A DNA stretch of 48,876 bases from CAZTHL01 sp964613585 (lineage in GTDB: Bacteria; Pseudomonadota; Alphaproteobacteria; DSM-16000; Inquilinaceae), in contig CAZTHL010000021.1 of NCBI GenBank assembly GCA_964613585.1, forward strand, positions 1-48,876. The letters run 5' to 3'. Within the stretch, counting starts at the first letter, position 1. The number at the start of each line of letters is the position of its first letter. Below the pieces are notes generated by a model, which saw only the letters and a program-made list of their open reading frames with translations, was not told where the DNA came from and did no database searches. This document shows, piece after piece, positions 15,319 through 23,426 of the stretch. The translations under genes and the position numbers were made by a program.

Positions 15319-16341
15319 CTATTCCGGCAGGATGATCGGCCAGGGCTCGTGCGGATCGGTGACGGTGACCGGCAGCGCGCCGACGACCTCACCGTCGGCC
15401 TGGACCGGCTCGCCCGTGGGCCCCTCGATCACCACCCGGCGGGCCGGCACCACACGGAAGTCCGGCTGCCGGCCGATGCGCCCGGCCAGGGTCGCGAGCA
15501 GGTAGCGGGCATGGGCACGCCGGCCCGGCTGCTCGAACAGGCAAACGTGCAGGCCCGGGGCCGTTGCCCGCGCCTCCGGCGCCAGCACAAAGCCGCCGCC
15601 GTAGTAGCGCGACTTGGTGACGACGACCGAGCCGGCGCGGACGATAGCGCCGTCGATGGTGACCCGATAGTCATGGCCCGGCAGGGTGGCCAGCTCGCGC
15701 AGCACCTCCACGGCGTAGGCCGACTTGCCGACATGGCGCTTGAGCCGGCTTGGCAGGCGCGCCACGATGCGCCCGTCGAAGCCGGCGCCGAGCATGACGG
15801 CGAAGCTGCGGCCGGCATGGCGCTGTCCGGTGAAGCGGGCGGGATGGAGGGCGCCGAGGCGGGCGCGGCCGAGCACCGCCACCGCCGCCTCAAGGTCGAG
15901 CGGCACGCCGAGCTCGCGGGCCAGCACATTGGCGGTGCCAAGCGGCAGCAGGCCGAGCGGCAGCGGCGGTCCGGGACGCTGCATCAGTCCGTTCAGGACC
16001 TCGTTGAAGGTGCCGTCGCCGCCGGCCGAGACCACCGCGCCGGCGTCCGCCGGAGCCTCCCGGGCCAGACGCTCGCCGTCGCCCGCTCCTTCGGTCATGG
16101 TCAGCTCGACCGGGCCAATGCGGTCGGCCGCCGCCACCAGCAGCCGCTCGAGCGTCCGGCGGCGCCGGCCTCCGGCGGTCGGGTTGAGCACCACCCGGAT
16201 CGGCTGGCCGGCGAGCGGAGTCCAGATCGCCGGCGGCGTCGCGGCGTCGCCGGTGGCCGGCGCCTCGCGAGCCGGAAGGCCGGTGCCCCGGACCGGCGTA
16301 TCGGCCTCTCGGTGAAGCATGAATGTCAAGCGCGCATCCAT
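15319..16341 (-). CDS. Diacylglycerol kinase-fold lipid kinase (YegS/BmrU type)
   Basis: A 340-residue lipid kinase. The nucleotide-binding signatures are NPTAGGRRRRTLERL, SAGGDGTFNEVLNGL and GTANVLARELGVP, followed by the C-terminal beta-sandwich domain that binds the lipid (GAGFDGRIVARLPSRLKR, YYGGGFVLAPEA, VQADGE). The family phosphorylates diacylglycerol, ceramide, sphingosine or phosphatidylglycerol. The first 45 residues are unconserved, so the true start may be later. It is divergent from the LpxH-like gene across 141 bases that hold a good sigma-70 promoter. A second gene of the same family lies at 19540. The substrate cannot be read from sequence. Confidence 0.85.
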   Translation of the reverse strand: MDARLTFMLHREADTPVRGTGLPAREAPATGDAATPPAIWTPLAGQPIRVVLNPTAGGRRRRTLERLLVAAADRIGPVELTMTEGAGDGERLAREAPADAGAVVSAGGDGTFNEVLNGLMQRPGPPLPLGLLPLGTANVLARELGVPLDLEAAVAVLGRARLGALHPARFTGQRHAGRSFAVMLGAGFDGRIVARLPSRLKRHVGKSAYAVEVLRELATLPGHDYRVTIDGAIVRAGSVVVTKSRYYGGGFVLAPEARATAPGLHVCLFEQPGRRAHARYLLATLAGRIGRQPDFRVVPARRVVIEGPTGEPVQADGEVVGALPVTVTDPHEPWPIILPE

Positions 16342-16417
16342 CAGGTTGCGAATCGGTTATTTTCCGGCGACAGTCGCGGCCGGGGCGATGCCGGCGCGTC
16401 GGGGAACGGCTCGGCAA

Positions 16418-16446
16418 TTGTCAATATAACCGCGGACGGCTATAGA
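16418..16446 (+). promoter_or_regulatory. Sigma-70-type promoter for the LpxH-like gene
   Basis: TTGTCA (16418-16423) and TATAGA (16441-16446) are separated by exactly 17 bases in an otherwise GC-rich gap. Each hexamer is close to consensus. Transcription would start near 16453, about 30 bases before the ATG at 16483. Confidence 0.65.
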
Positions 16447-16482
16447 GGTGCCGGGCGAGGGGCCACGAGGGCGGGGAGACGC

Positions 16483-17295
16483 ATGCTTCACAGCGGTATG
16501 GTCACGCATTATCGCACGATCTGGATCTCCGATGTGCACCTCGGCACCAAGGCCTGCAAAGCCGAATACTTGCTTGAATTCCTAAGGGTGACCGACTCGG
16601 ATACGCTTTATTTAGTGGGCGATATCGTCGACGGGTGGCGCCTGCGCAAGAACTGGTATTGGCCGCAGGCGCACAACGACGTCATCCAGAAGCTGTTGCG
16701 CAAGGCCCGCAAGGGCACCAAGGTGTATTATCTGCCCGGCAACCATGACGAGGGCGCCCGCCAGTTCATCGGCCAGCAGTTCGGCGGGGTCGAGGTGGTC
16801 GACGAGCGCATCCACGTGGGCGCGGACGGCCGCCGTTTTCTGGTGACGCATGGCGACCGGTTCGACGTGGTCGTCAAGTACGCCAAGTGGCTGGCCCATA
16901 TCGGCGACAAGGCCTATGTGCTCTTGCTGGCCAGCAACACCTGGGTCAATGCGGTGCGCCGGCGCCTGGGCTTCTCCTACTGGTCGCTGTCCGCCTACCT
17001 CAAGCACAAGGCCAAGAGCGCGGTGGAGTATGTCGGCCGCTACGAGACCACCCTGTCGGACGAGGCGAAGCGCCGCGGCGTCGACGGCGTGATCTGCGGC
17101 CATATCCACACGGCGCAGATCCGCGACATGGACGGCACCCTCTACGCCAACGACGGCGACTGGGTTGAAAGCTGCACGGCCCTGGTGGAGCACTCGAGCG
17201 GCGAACTCGAGCTGTTGCGCTGGACCGAGCGGGGCACCGTGGTGCATCTTCCTGCGGTGCCGCAAAAGCCGGCACGCGATAAGGTGGCCGCCTGA
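16483..17295 (+). CDS. UDP-2,3-diacylglucosamine diphosphatase-like metallophosphoesterase (LpxH-like)
   Basis: A protein of 270 residues with the calcineurin-like phosphoesterase core: SDVHLG, GDIVDGW, GNHDEG, THGDRFD and GHIHTA, which supply the dinuclear metal ligands. The arrangement and the long helical insert (YAKWLAHIGDKAY to LSAYLKHKAKSA) match the LpxH-related group, which removes UMP from UDP-2,3-diacylglucosamine in lipid A synthesis. Many alphaproteobacteria use LpxI for that step and keep this paralogue beside a GT4 gene, as here, so the exact lipid substrate is uncertain. The ATG at 16483 follows GGGGAG; an ATG five codons later lacks such a site. It is followed by a GT4 gene after 160 bases. 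Confidence 0.82.
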   Translation: MLHSGMVTHYRTIWISDVHLGTKACKAEYLLEFLRVTDSDTLYLVGDIVDGWRLRKNWYWPQAHNDVIQKLLRKARKGTKVYYLPGNHDEGARQFIGQQFGGVEVVDERIHVGADGRRFLVTHGDRFDVVVKYAKWLAHIGDKAYVLLLASNTWVNAVRRRLGFSYWSLSAYLKHKAKSAVEYVGRYETTLSDEAKRRGVDGVICGHIHTAQIRDMDGTLYANDGDWVESCTALVEHSSGELELLRWTERGTVVHLPAVPQKPARDKVAA

Positions 17296-17455
17296 TGCGG
17301 CGGCCGGCCGGTGAGGAGCGCTGATCCCCCGCACCACGGGCAAGGGCCGGCCTCGCGAGCGCGAACCTTTCGCCTATCATCCTGTTACTGTCCTCCGAGC
17401 CTCGTGGACGGTCACGGCCGGCCGCCACGGCGTTCAGCGATAGCGGATTGACCCC

Positions 17456-18457
17456 TTGACCATCCTCATCGTCAGCGACGCCTGGTTCCCGCAGGTGAAC
17501 GGCGTCGTGCGCACCCTGAGCACGACGGCACGCTTCGTCGGCCAACTCGGCCACCGGGTCGAGGTGATCGGGCCCGACCATTTCCGCAGCGTGCCCTGCC
17601 CGACCTATCCCGAGATCCGTCTGGTCTTCGGGCGGGTGCGCCGCCGGCTGGAGACCCTGATCGAGGAGCTCGACCCGGACGCGATTCACATCCCGACGGA
17701 GGGACCGCTCGGCTGGGCAACCCGCAATCTCTGCGTCAAGCACAAGCTGCCGTTCACCACCTCGTTTCATACGTTCTTCCCCGATTACGTGCATGTCCGC
17801 TTCGGCGTCCCGCGCGCCTGGAGCTTTGGCCTCCTGCGGCATTTTCACGGCCCGTCCCGATCGCTCATGGTCTCGACCCTCACCATGGAGTCGATCCTGC
17901 GCGGCTGGCGCTTCCGCAACATCGCGCAGTGGCCGCGCGGCGTCGATGTCGAGCTGTTCCGTCCGGGCGACCGCGGCTTCCTCGACGCGCCACGGCCGAT
18001 TCAACTGTTCGTCGGACGTCTGGCGCCGGAGAAGAACCTGGACGCCTTCCTGTCGCTCAAGACCGACGGCACCAAGTACGTCGTCGGCGACGGCCCCCAG
18101 ATGGCCGAGCTGCGCGCCCGCTATCCAAGCGTGCGCTTCGTCGGCGCCAAGCACGGCGAGGAGCTGGCCCGTTATTACGCCGCGGCCGACGTGTTCGTGT
18201 TTCCCTCGCGCACCGAGACCTTCGGCCTGGTCATGCTGGAAGCGCTCGCCTGCGGCGTGCCGGTGGCAGCCTACCCGGTGCAGGGACCGCTCGACATCGT
18301 CACCGACTCCCGTGTGGGCGCTCTCGACGAGGATCTGGGCCGGGCGGTCGAGCGCGCGCTCGGCCTGTCGGCGGAGGCGTGCCGGGCCCACGCGCTCAAC
18401 TTCTCATGGGAGTCCTCGGCCCGCATCTTCCTCAGCCTGCTGCATTACCTGCGCTGA
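17456..18457 (+). CDS. Glycosyltransferase family 4, mannosyltransferase-like
   Basis: A 333-residue GT-B enzyme. The N-terminus reads TILIVSDAWFPQVNGVVRTL, the signature of GDP-mannose-type GT4 enzymes and relatives that build glycolipids. SFHTFFPDYVHVRFG follows, and the C-terminal domain has QLFVGRLAPEKNL and the EX7E motif in ETFGLVMLEAL. The start is TTG at 17456, directly before the conserved beta strand; the ribosome-binding site is weak. Next to the LpxH-like phosphoesterase and a lipid kinase, glycosylation of a membrane lipid (a glycosyl-diacylglycerol, for example) is likely but inferred. The start falls within 160 bases of the previous stop and could share its promoter. Confidence 0.82.
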   Translation: MTILIVSDAWFPQVNGVVRTLSTTARFVGQLGHRVEVIGPDHFRSVPCPTYPEIRLVFGRVRRRLETLIEELDPDAIHIPTEGPLGWATRNLCVKHKLPFTTSFHTFFPDYVHVRFGVPRAWSFGLLRHFHGPSRSLMVSTLTMESILRGWRFRNIAQWPRGVDVELFRPGDRGFLDAPRPIQLFVGRLAPEKNLDAFLSLKTDGTKYVVGDGPQMAELRARYPSVRFVGAKHGEELARYYAAADVFVFPSRTETFGLVMLEALACGVPVAAYPVQGPLDIVTDSRVGALDEDLGRAVERALGLSAEACRAHALNFSWESSARIFLSLLHYLR

Positions 18458-18499
18458 GCCGCACCCCGGTCCCGGCCCGCACGGCGCGTCGCCCGGACG

Positions 18500-18601
18500 G
18501 ACCGCGGCATCGCCGCCCGGCCACCCAACGACAGCACGTTCGGGCCGGCCGGGCCGGGGAACGGGCCGGTGCCGAGTCCGCGTCGGCCGCAAACGCTCCA
18601 T
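18500..18601. repeat. Degenerate copy of the 129-bp palindromic repeat
   Basis: The core from CGGCATCG through CGCCCGGCCACCCAA, GGGCCGGGG, GCGGGCCGGTGCCG-like sequence to AAACGCTC aligns with the complete copy at 33683-33811 in the same orientation. The outer CTAG ends are lost. It lies just after the GT4 gene. Confidence 0.6.
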
Positions 18602-18697
18602 GCTGAGGGCGCCCCGCAAAGGTCCTCCGGGTGAGCGCGAGATGGTCGCCCTTCGTGCATGCGCTGGCGGCTCGCGGGGCGGGCCTAGCATCGTCGA

Positions 18698-19113
18698 TTA
18701 TTCCGAGCGCCGTAAGGACGGGCCCGGGTCCGGGCCGACAACCTGCGCCAGGACCTGGCGCAGCTGCTGCTTGGAATAGGGCTTTGGCATCACCGGCTCG
18801 CCAAGGCCGAGCCGCCGGACATGGTCCTCGCCGTAGCCGGTGGCAAGGAGGAACGGGATGCCGGCGGCGCGGAGACGATCCGCCACGGGCGCGCCGAGCG
18901 CCCGCCCAGATTGGCATCGAGTATTACCGCCTGCGGGGCCGGCCCCGGTCGATCGAGCGCCGACACGGCCTCCTCCACCGTGTAGGCGACGCACATCACC
19001 TCATGCCCCAGCTCGATCAGGATATCCTCGAGCGACATGGCGATCAGCGCCTCGTCCTCGACGATCATCAGCTTGAGCGGGCCGCAGCCGGCCGAGCCGG
19101 TGACGCGGGTCAA
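18698..19113 (-). pseudogene. Single-domain response regulator, frameshifted
   Basis: A receiver domain read in two frames. The first part (19113 to about 18905) starts at TTG after GGAGAT and gives KLMIVEDEALIAMSLEDIL and AVILDANLGG, with the phosphoacceptor Asp. The frame then shifts and the rest (to 18698) reads ALGAPVADRLRAAGIPFLLA, TGYGE and PVMPKPYSKQQL, with the conserved Thr and Lys. Joining the two needs one added base near 18900-18908, in a GGGCGGGCGC stretch. Either the gene is broken or a base was lost in sequencing. Intact, it would be a 138-residue CheY-like regulator of the type paired with HisKA_2 kinases. Confidence 0.75.
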
Positions 19114-19539
19114 TGGGCATCTCCATTGCTGTCGGCGGATGGTTCCAACCGGGGTCAAGGATCACCGCGTCGCCAAGTTCCCACCACCGTGCCGTGCCGC
19201 CCTCGCCGGTCGGCCATGGGCGGCTGGAACCAAGGCAGAATTTCCACGGCCTGCCCGGCGCGGGCGGGAACCCCGGTGGCCTCGACGGGTTCTCTCCTTG
19301 TCTCCTAGCCGAGACGTACCCGTGACACCCCCTCTACGGGCGGCTCATCCCGATCCCTGACCCCCTTGAGCCGCCCGTACCTTTTGCCGAGCCGTTGGCG
19401 GCGATGAGACCGCCTAACCCTGGTCGCGCCGCCTCCCCAGGCGATGCACGACCGTGCCGCCCTGACGCCGGGACAGAGGCTTTCCACCTCCCGCGGCGGC
19501 CGTCATGATGGCGGCACCCGCCACCACCCTCCTCTCGCC
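19114..19539. other. Intergenic region with a long hairpin
   Basis: No supported gene between the frameshifted regulator and the second lipid kinase. An open frame extends the kinase upstream to 19444 but encodes unconserved sequence. The notable content is the inverted repeat at 19335-19379. Confidence 0.5.
19335..19379. terminator. 13-bp stem hairpin followed by CCTTTT
   Basis: TACGGGCGGCTCA (19335-19347) and TGAGCCGCCCGTA (19367-19379) are perfect inverted repeats with a 19-base spacer, then CCTTTT on the plus strand. It lies between divergent genes, so a simple 3' terminator role is not obvious. It may be an attenuator of the downstream lipid kinase operon or a protein-binding palindrome. 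Function is inferred from structure alone. Confidence 0.4.
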
Positions 19540-20496
19540 GTGAAGATCGCGCTTATCCTCAACGCCCGCGCCGGCCACCTGCTCGACCAGCCGGCCGAGA
19601 AGGTGCTCGCCTCGCTCAGCGACCGGCTGGCCGCAGGCGGCGGCGAGGTCATCCGGGAACTGGCGGCGCACAGCGATCTGATGCAGGCCGTGGACGAGGC
19701 GGCCGCGGGCGAGGCCGAGGCGGTCGTGGTCGGCGGTGGCGACGGCACCGTCGCGGCCGTCGCCGGCAGGCTTGCCGGGACCGGCACGGCCCTCGGCATC
19801 GTGCCGTTCGGAACGCTCAACCTCATGGCGCGCGACCTCGGCATCCCGACCGATCCGCTTGCCGCGGCCGAGGCCCTGGTCGCCGGGGAGGTGCGCACCA
19901 TCGACATCGCCGAGGTGAACGGCCAGGTGTTCCTGTGCAACTCGGTGCTCGGGCTGGTGCCCGAGGTCGCGGCCGTGCGCGAAGAGCATCGCGGCTCGCC
20001 CTGGTGGCGGAAATGGGCGGCCATGGCCCGGGCGGCCTTCGAGGTGTTCCGGGAGTATCCGAAGCTGTCGGTCGTGGTCGACCGGGGCGAGGGCCCGCAG
20101 CAGCTCGAGACCCGCGCCATCGCCGTGGCCAACAACCCGTACCGGGCCGAGTTCGGTGCGTTCCTGGCGCGCGACCGGCTCGATACCGGATGCCTCGCGG
20201 TCTATGTGTTCCGGCAGCGCACCCGCTGGGCCATGCTGCTGCTGGCCGCCCGGCTGGTGCTCGGGACCTGGAAGAGTGATCAGGAGGTGGAGGAGTGGCA
20301 GGTGAGCGAGCTGACCGTGGCCAGGCGGCGCCGCCGGCGCCGTCGCCGGCTGCTGGTGGCCAACGACGGGGAGATCCTCTCGCTGAAGCCGCCGCTCGTC
20401 TACCGGGTGCGCCCGCAGGCGCTCAAGGTGCTGGTGCCCCATGCGCGTGATGCCGCCACGCCAGCGTCCGCAGGCCATTACCCTGACCGCTCGTGA
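19540..20496 (+). CDS. Diacylglycerol kinase-fold lipid kinase, second copy
   Basis: A 318-residue lipid kinase from the GTG at 19540. Signatures are KIALILNARAG, VVGGGDGTVAAVAG and FGTLNLMARDLGIP, and the C-terminal lipid-binding domain ends in a very basic stretch (eight arginines around 20320-20350) followed by the usual NDGEI loop. The frame is open to an ATG at 19444, but those 32 residues are unconserved, so the GTG beside the first beta strand is preferred; neither start has a strong ribosome-binding site. It is clearly diverged from the copy at 15319 (GTVAAV in place of GTFNEV). Seven bases separate it from the metallophosphoesterase, so the two are probably one operon. Confidence 0.82.
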   Translation: MKIALILNARAGHLLDQPAEKVLASLSDRLAAGGGEVIRELAAHSDLMQAVDEAAAGEAEAVVVGGGDGTVAAVAGRLAGTGTALGIVPFGTLNLMARDLGIPTDPLAAAEALVAGEVRTIDIAEVNGQVFLCNSVLGLVPEVAAVREEHRGSPWWRKWAAMARAAFEVFREYPKLSVVVDRGEGPQQLETRAIAVANNPYRAEFGAFLARDRLDTGCLAVYVFRQRTRWAMLLLAARLVLGTWKSDQEVEEWQVSELTVARRRRRRRRRLLVANDGEILSLKPPLVYRVRPQALKVLVPHARDAATPASAGHYPDRS

Positions 20497-20503
20497 TCGC
20501 GGC

Positions 20504-21349
20504 ATGAAGCGGATCGCCCATATCTCCGACCTGCATTTCGGCCGGGTCAACCGGACCGTGGTCAAGGGCCTGCTGGCCGACCTGCAGGCGGAGCAGCCGC
20601 ACCTGATCGTGGTCAGCGGCGACCTGACCCAGCATGCCCGTCGCCGCGAGTTCCGCGCGGCCGCGGCGTTCCTGCGCCGGCTGCCGGCGCCCTACCTGGT
20701 GATCCCGGGCAACCACGACATCCCCCCGGTCAATCTGCTCGACCGCTTCACGCGTCCGCTCCGGCGCTATCGCAAGTACATCAGCCGGGATCTGGCGCCG
20801 CTCCATCACGAGCCCGGCCTGGCCATCCTCGGCTTGAACACCGCGCGTCCCTACGGCCTGCACTGGAACTGGGCGCACGGCCGGCTGTCGCACGACCAGA
20901 TCGACCACGTCCGGGCGGTGTTCGGCGGGCTGCCGAAGGACACCTTCCGTATCCTGGTCACCCACCATCCGTTCATGCCGCCGCCCGACGCGCCGTTGAC
21001 CCGTCTGGTCGGCCGCGCGCGGCGGGCCGTGCGCGAGCTGGAAAGCTGCGGCGTGGACCTGGTCATGGCCGGCCACCTGCACCGCATGTACCAGGGGGAG
21101 CTACGAACCCACTACCCGGCGCTCCGACGCACGATCATGGTGGTGCAGGCGTCGACCGCCACGTCGACACGCCTGCGCGAGGAGCCGAACGCCTACAATC
21201 TGATCCTGATCGACGGCAGCCGCGTCGGCTTTCAGGTGCGCGACTGGGACAGCACGGCCTTCCGGCACCGCCGCACGGTCTGGTACCGCAAGCAGGCCGA
21301 TCTGTGGATCGCCGCCGAACCCGAGCCGCCGCTCAAGGCAACGGGCTGA
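20504..21349 (+). CDS. Calcineurin-like metallophosphoesterase
   Basis: A protein of 281 residues with all five metal-binding blocks: SDLHFG, SGDLTQ, GNHDIP, THHPF and GHLHRMY. It belongs to the cyclic-nucleotide phosphodiesterase/CpdA-like group of the superfamily, although cAMP activity cannot be claimed. The start at 20504 lies directly before the first conserved strand; an in-frame GTG-like extension to 20441 overlaps the lipid kinase and is unlikely. Pairing a lipid kinase with a phosphoesterase mirrors the divergent pair at 15319/16483, which hints at opposing steps on a lipid phosphate. No signal peptide is visible. Confidence 0.83.
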   Translation: MKRIAHISDLHFGRVNRTVVKGLLADLQAEQPHLIVVSGDLTQHARRREFRAAAAFLRRLPAPYLVIPGNHDIPPVNLLDRFTRPLRRYRKYISRDLAPLHHEPGLAILGLNTARPYGLHWNWAHGRLSHDQIDHVRAVFGGLPKDTFRILVTHHPFMPPPDAPLTRLVGRARRAVRELESCGVDLVMAGHLHRMYQGELRTHYPALRRTIMVVQASTATSTRLREEPNAYNLILIDGSRVGFQVRDWDSTAFRHRRTVWYRKQADLWIAAEPEPPLKATG

Positions 21350-21835
21350 ACTCGAGCAGGATGAAGACGGCGGCAACCTCAAGGAGCAGGATCAGCAGGA
21401 TCAGTCCAAGGATCGACCGAATGAATTGATGATTGATGCGGCTCCCGTGCGCCGCGCCGCGTTGATGCCGAATAACCTGTTGCATGGCTCGCTCCGATCC
21501 CGCGGCCGTTCATCGAGCCTGGCGTCGTTGCCCGCTCCGACCATCGGTGCCGACGGCAGGGCTAGAGCATATTGGTTAATAATTCGTTCCTTCGCCGGGC
21601 ACCGGCGGCCATCAGCTTGGCTCGACTGGATGAGGACAAGCAAAACTGGCAATGAGGCGCGACCGTTGACGCCTCTAGCAATGCCGGCTCCGGCGCGTCA
21701 CTTTACCGGTTCCGCCGAACGGCCAGTCCTGATACTACAAAAAACCTCAGAGTGATCGCAACTCAAGATTGTGGAATGACCGGTCTGTCCGAAAGACCGG
21801 TCTATCCGGAAGCGCGGCACGGCGGAGAGGGCGGC
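21350..21835. other. Relatively AT-rich intergenic region
   Basis: About 490 bases without a supported gene, noticeably less GC-rich than the surroundings (TTGGTTAATAATTCG near 21572-21586 and CTACAAAAAACC near 21735). Promoters for the ferritin-like gene probably lie here. A 109-codon plus-strand frame at 21426 has no ribosome-binding site, family motif or typical codon bias. Confidence 0.5.
21778..21802 (+). promoter_or_regulatory. Paired GACCGGTC palindromes forming a hairpin in a leader
   Basis: GACCGGTCT (21778-21786) and AGACCGGTC (21794-21802) form a perfect nine-base stem with a seven-base loop, 33 bases before the ATG at 21836. GACCGGTC is itself an eight-base palindrome, so the two sites 16 bases apart could equally be tandem operator half-sites. 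Which role applies is not decided by sequence. Confidence 0.45.
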
Positions 21836-22588
21836 ATGAGCGGCATCGGCGCGGCGGAGGCGGTCTGGTCCCGCCTGGCCGAGAAGGCCTTGGGGGATCC
21901 GTGGGCACTCGACACGGCCGTCGACTGGCGCCAACCGCTGCGGCCGCCCCCCTGGCTGCCGCGCCGGCTCTATGTCGACGCCCTCAGCCAGCTGTACCAT
22001 GGCGAGCAGGCGGCGCTCGACGCCTGCCGGACGCTCGCCCGGCGCGTGCCCGAGCCGGAGGCACGCCGGTTCCTGCAGCTGCAGGCGGCGGAGGAGGAGC
22101 GGCACGTCGCGGCCTACGGCCGCTACCTGGGGCGGCTCGGCGATATCCGGCCGGCCGACCCGGCGCTGGCTCAGGTGATGGCGGCCGCCCTGGCGTGGCC
22201 GGGGCCACCCCAGGCCCTGGTGGCCGCCTGCCATGCGGTGCTCGAGGCCGAGGCGCTGCGCCTGCATGGGGAAATGGCCGAGCGCTTTCCCTGCCCGCTG
22301 CTGCGCTCGATCCATCGCCGCCTGACCCTGGACGAGGCGCGCCATGTCGCCTTCGGCCGGCATTATCTGATGGCCACCAGCCGGGATCTGGCGCTCGAGG
22401 CGCGGGTGGAGATCCGCGACTGGGTGGAGGAGCTGTGGTTCGCCGCGGCCGGCCGGTCCGCCGGCGGCCGCTTCCTCGGCCGGGTGCGCCGCGCGGCCCT
22501 GGAGCGGCGCTGGCAGCGGCACCGGGCGACGCTGGCCGGTCTCGGGCTCGTCCCGGCGGAGCTTGTCCCGGCGGAGGCGTCGGCGTGA
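21836..22588 (+). CDS. Ferritin-like di-iron domain protein
   Basis: A 250-residue all-helical protein. The carboxylate/histidine metal motifs are in helices: AAEEERHVAAYGRYLG (ExxxH type), HAVLEAEALRLHGEM (E...E..H) and LTLDEARHVAFGRHYL (DExxH). The pattern suits a ferritin-like or di-iron oxygenase fold as in ribonucleotide reductase R2-like and AurF-like proteins. The start at 21836 is supported by GGAGAGGG seven bases upstream; earlier in-frame ATGs encode the hairpin region. It overlaps the GT2 gene as GTGA. Iron storage, oxidation of a small substrate or a structural role are all possible; the substrate is unknown. Confidence 0.75.
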   Translation: MSGIGAAEAVWSRLAEKALGDPWALDTAVDWRQPLRPPPWLPRRLYVDALSQLYHGEQAALDACRTLARRVPEPEARRFLQLQAAEEERHVAAYGRYLGRLGDIRPADPALAQVMAAALAWPGPPQALVAACHAVLEAEALRLHGEMAERFPCPLLRSIHRRLTLDEARHVAFGRHYLMATSRDLALEARVEIRDWVEELWFAAAGRSAGGRFLGRVRRAALERRWQRHRATLAGLGLVPAELVPAEASA

Positions 22589-23277
22589 TCTCCGTGGTCG
22601 TACCGACGCTCGACGAGGCGTCCAACCTGGCACGGCTGCTGGGCGAGCTGGCGCGCGAGCAGACGCCCCACGAGGTAGTGGTGGTCGACGGCGGCAGCAC
22701 GGACGGCACGGCCGATCAGGCCCTCGCCGGCGGGGCGCGGCTGATCCACTCGGCCCGTGGGCGCGGCCGGCAGCTGGCGGACGGCGCCGCGGCCGCGGAG
22801 GGCGACCCGCTGCTGTTCCTGCACGCCGACAGCCGCTTCCCGCCTGGCGGCCTGGCGGCGATCCGGCACACGCTGGCTGGCGATCCGGCGCCCGGCGGAG
22901 GCAACTTCCGGCTGATCTTCGACGGCGATGACGGCTTCAGCCGGCGGCTCACCCGCTTCTACGCCTGGCTGCGTCGGCACAACCTGTACTATGGGGATTC
23001 CGGCATCTTCCTGCGCCGAGAGGTGTACGATCAGATCGGCGGAATCCGCCCGATCGCGCTCATGGAGGACTACGACCTCGTGCTCCGCCTGCAGCGCCAC
23101 GGCCCGACCGCCTGCATCGAGGACCCACCGCTGGTCACCTCGTCACGGCGCTTCCGCGAACGTCACCCGGCACGGATCGTCGCCGGCTGGCTGGCAATGC
23201 ACGCGCTGTTCCACCTGAAGGTGCCGCCCGACCGCCTGGCCCGGTGGTACTATGGCCGCCCCGTGCCAAGGGTCTGA
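22585..23277 (+). CDS. Glycosyltransferase family 2, TIGR04283-like
   Basis: A 230-residue inverting glycosyltransferase with the GT-A fold: SVVVPTLDEASNLARLL, VVVDGGSTDGTAD, and LFLHADSRFPPGG with the DxD-type metal motif (HADS). GDSGIFLRREVYDQIGG and MEDYDLVLRL complete the acceptor side. The short length and the GRGRQLADGAAAAEGD segment match the TIGR04283 group of bacterial GT2 proteins, whose products are mostly unknown. Translation starts at a GTG overlapping the ferritin-like stop. No membrane helix is seen, so it is probably a soluble or peripheral enzyme. Confidence 0.82.
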   Translation: MISVVVPTLDEASNLARLLGELAREQTPHEVVVVDGGSTDGTADQALAGGARLIHSARGRGRQLADGAAAAEGDPLLFLHADSRFPPGGLAAIRHTLAGDPAPGGGNFRLIFDGDDGFSRRLTRFYAWLRRHNLYYGDSGIFLRREVYDQIGGIRPIALMEDYDLVLRLQRHGPTACIEDPPLVTSSRRFRERHPARIVAGWLAMHALFHLKVPPDRLARWYYGRPVPRV

Positions 23278-23426
23278 CGGGACGGCGCGGGTGGGCAACA
23301 GGATCGCCAGGGCATATTTTTGGAGAAGCCGCTGGGAATCACCCCGCTGAGCACACGGCACGCGCCCGGCGTCCCGCTGTGGCGGCACTAGGTGCGTCGG
23401 CGCGGCAGTCGAGACGGGAGGACGGA

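Noticed and set aside
19267..19291. GGAAC-N16-GGTT as an EcfG-type stress promoter upstream of the second lipid kinase
   Set aside because: One mismatch in the short -10 element, 250 bases from the start codon, and high chance expectation in GC-rich DNA.
21333..21440. Short hydrophobic minus-strand frame (LGLILLILLLLEVAAVFILLEF) that could be a one-helix membrane peptide
   Set aside because: No ATG, GTG or TTG start was found in frame near the hydrophobic part, and it overlaps the end of the metallophosphoesterase gene. The composition is suggestive but translation is unsupported.
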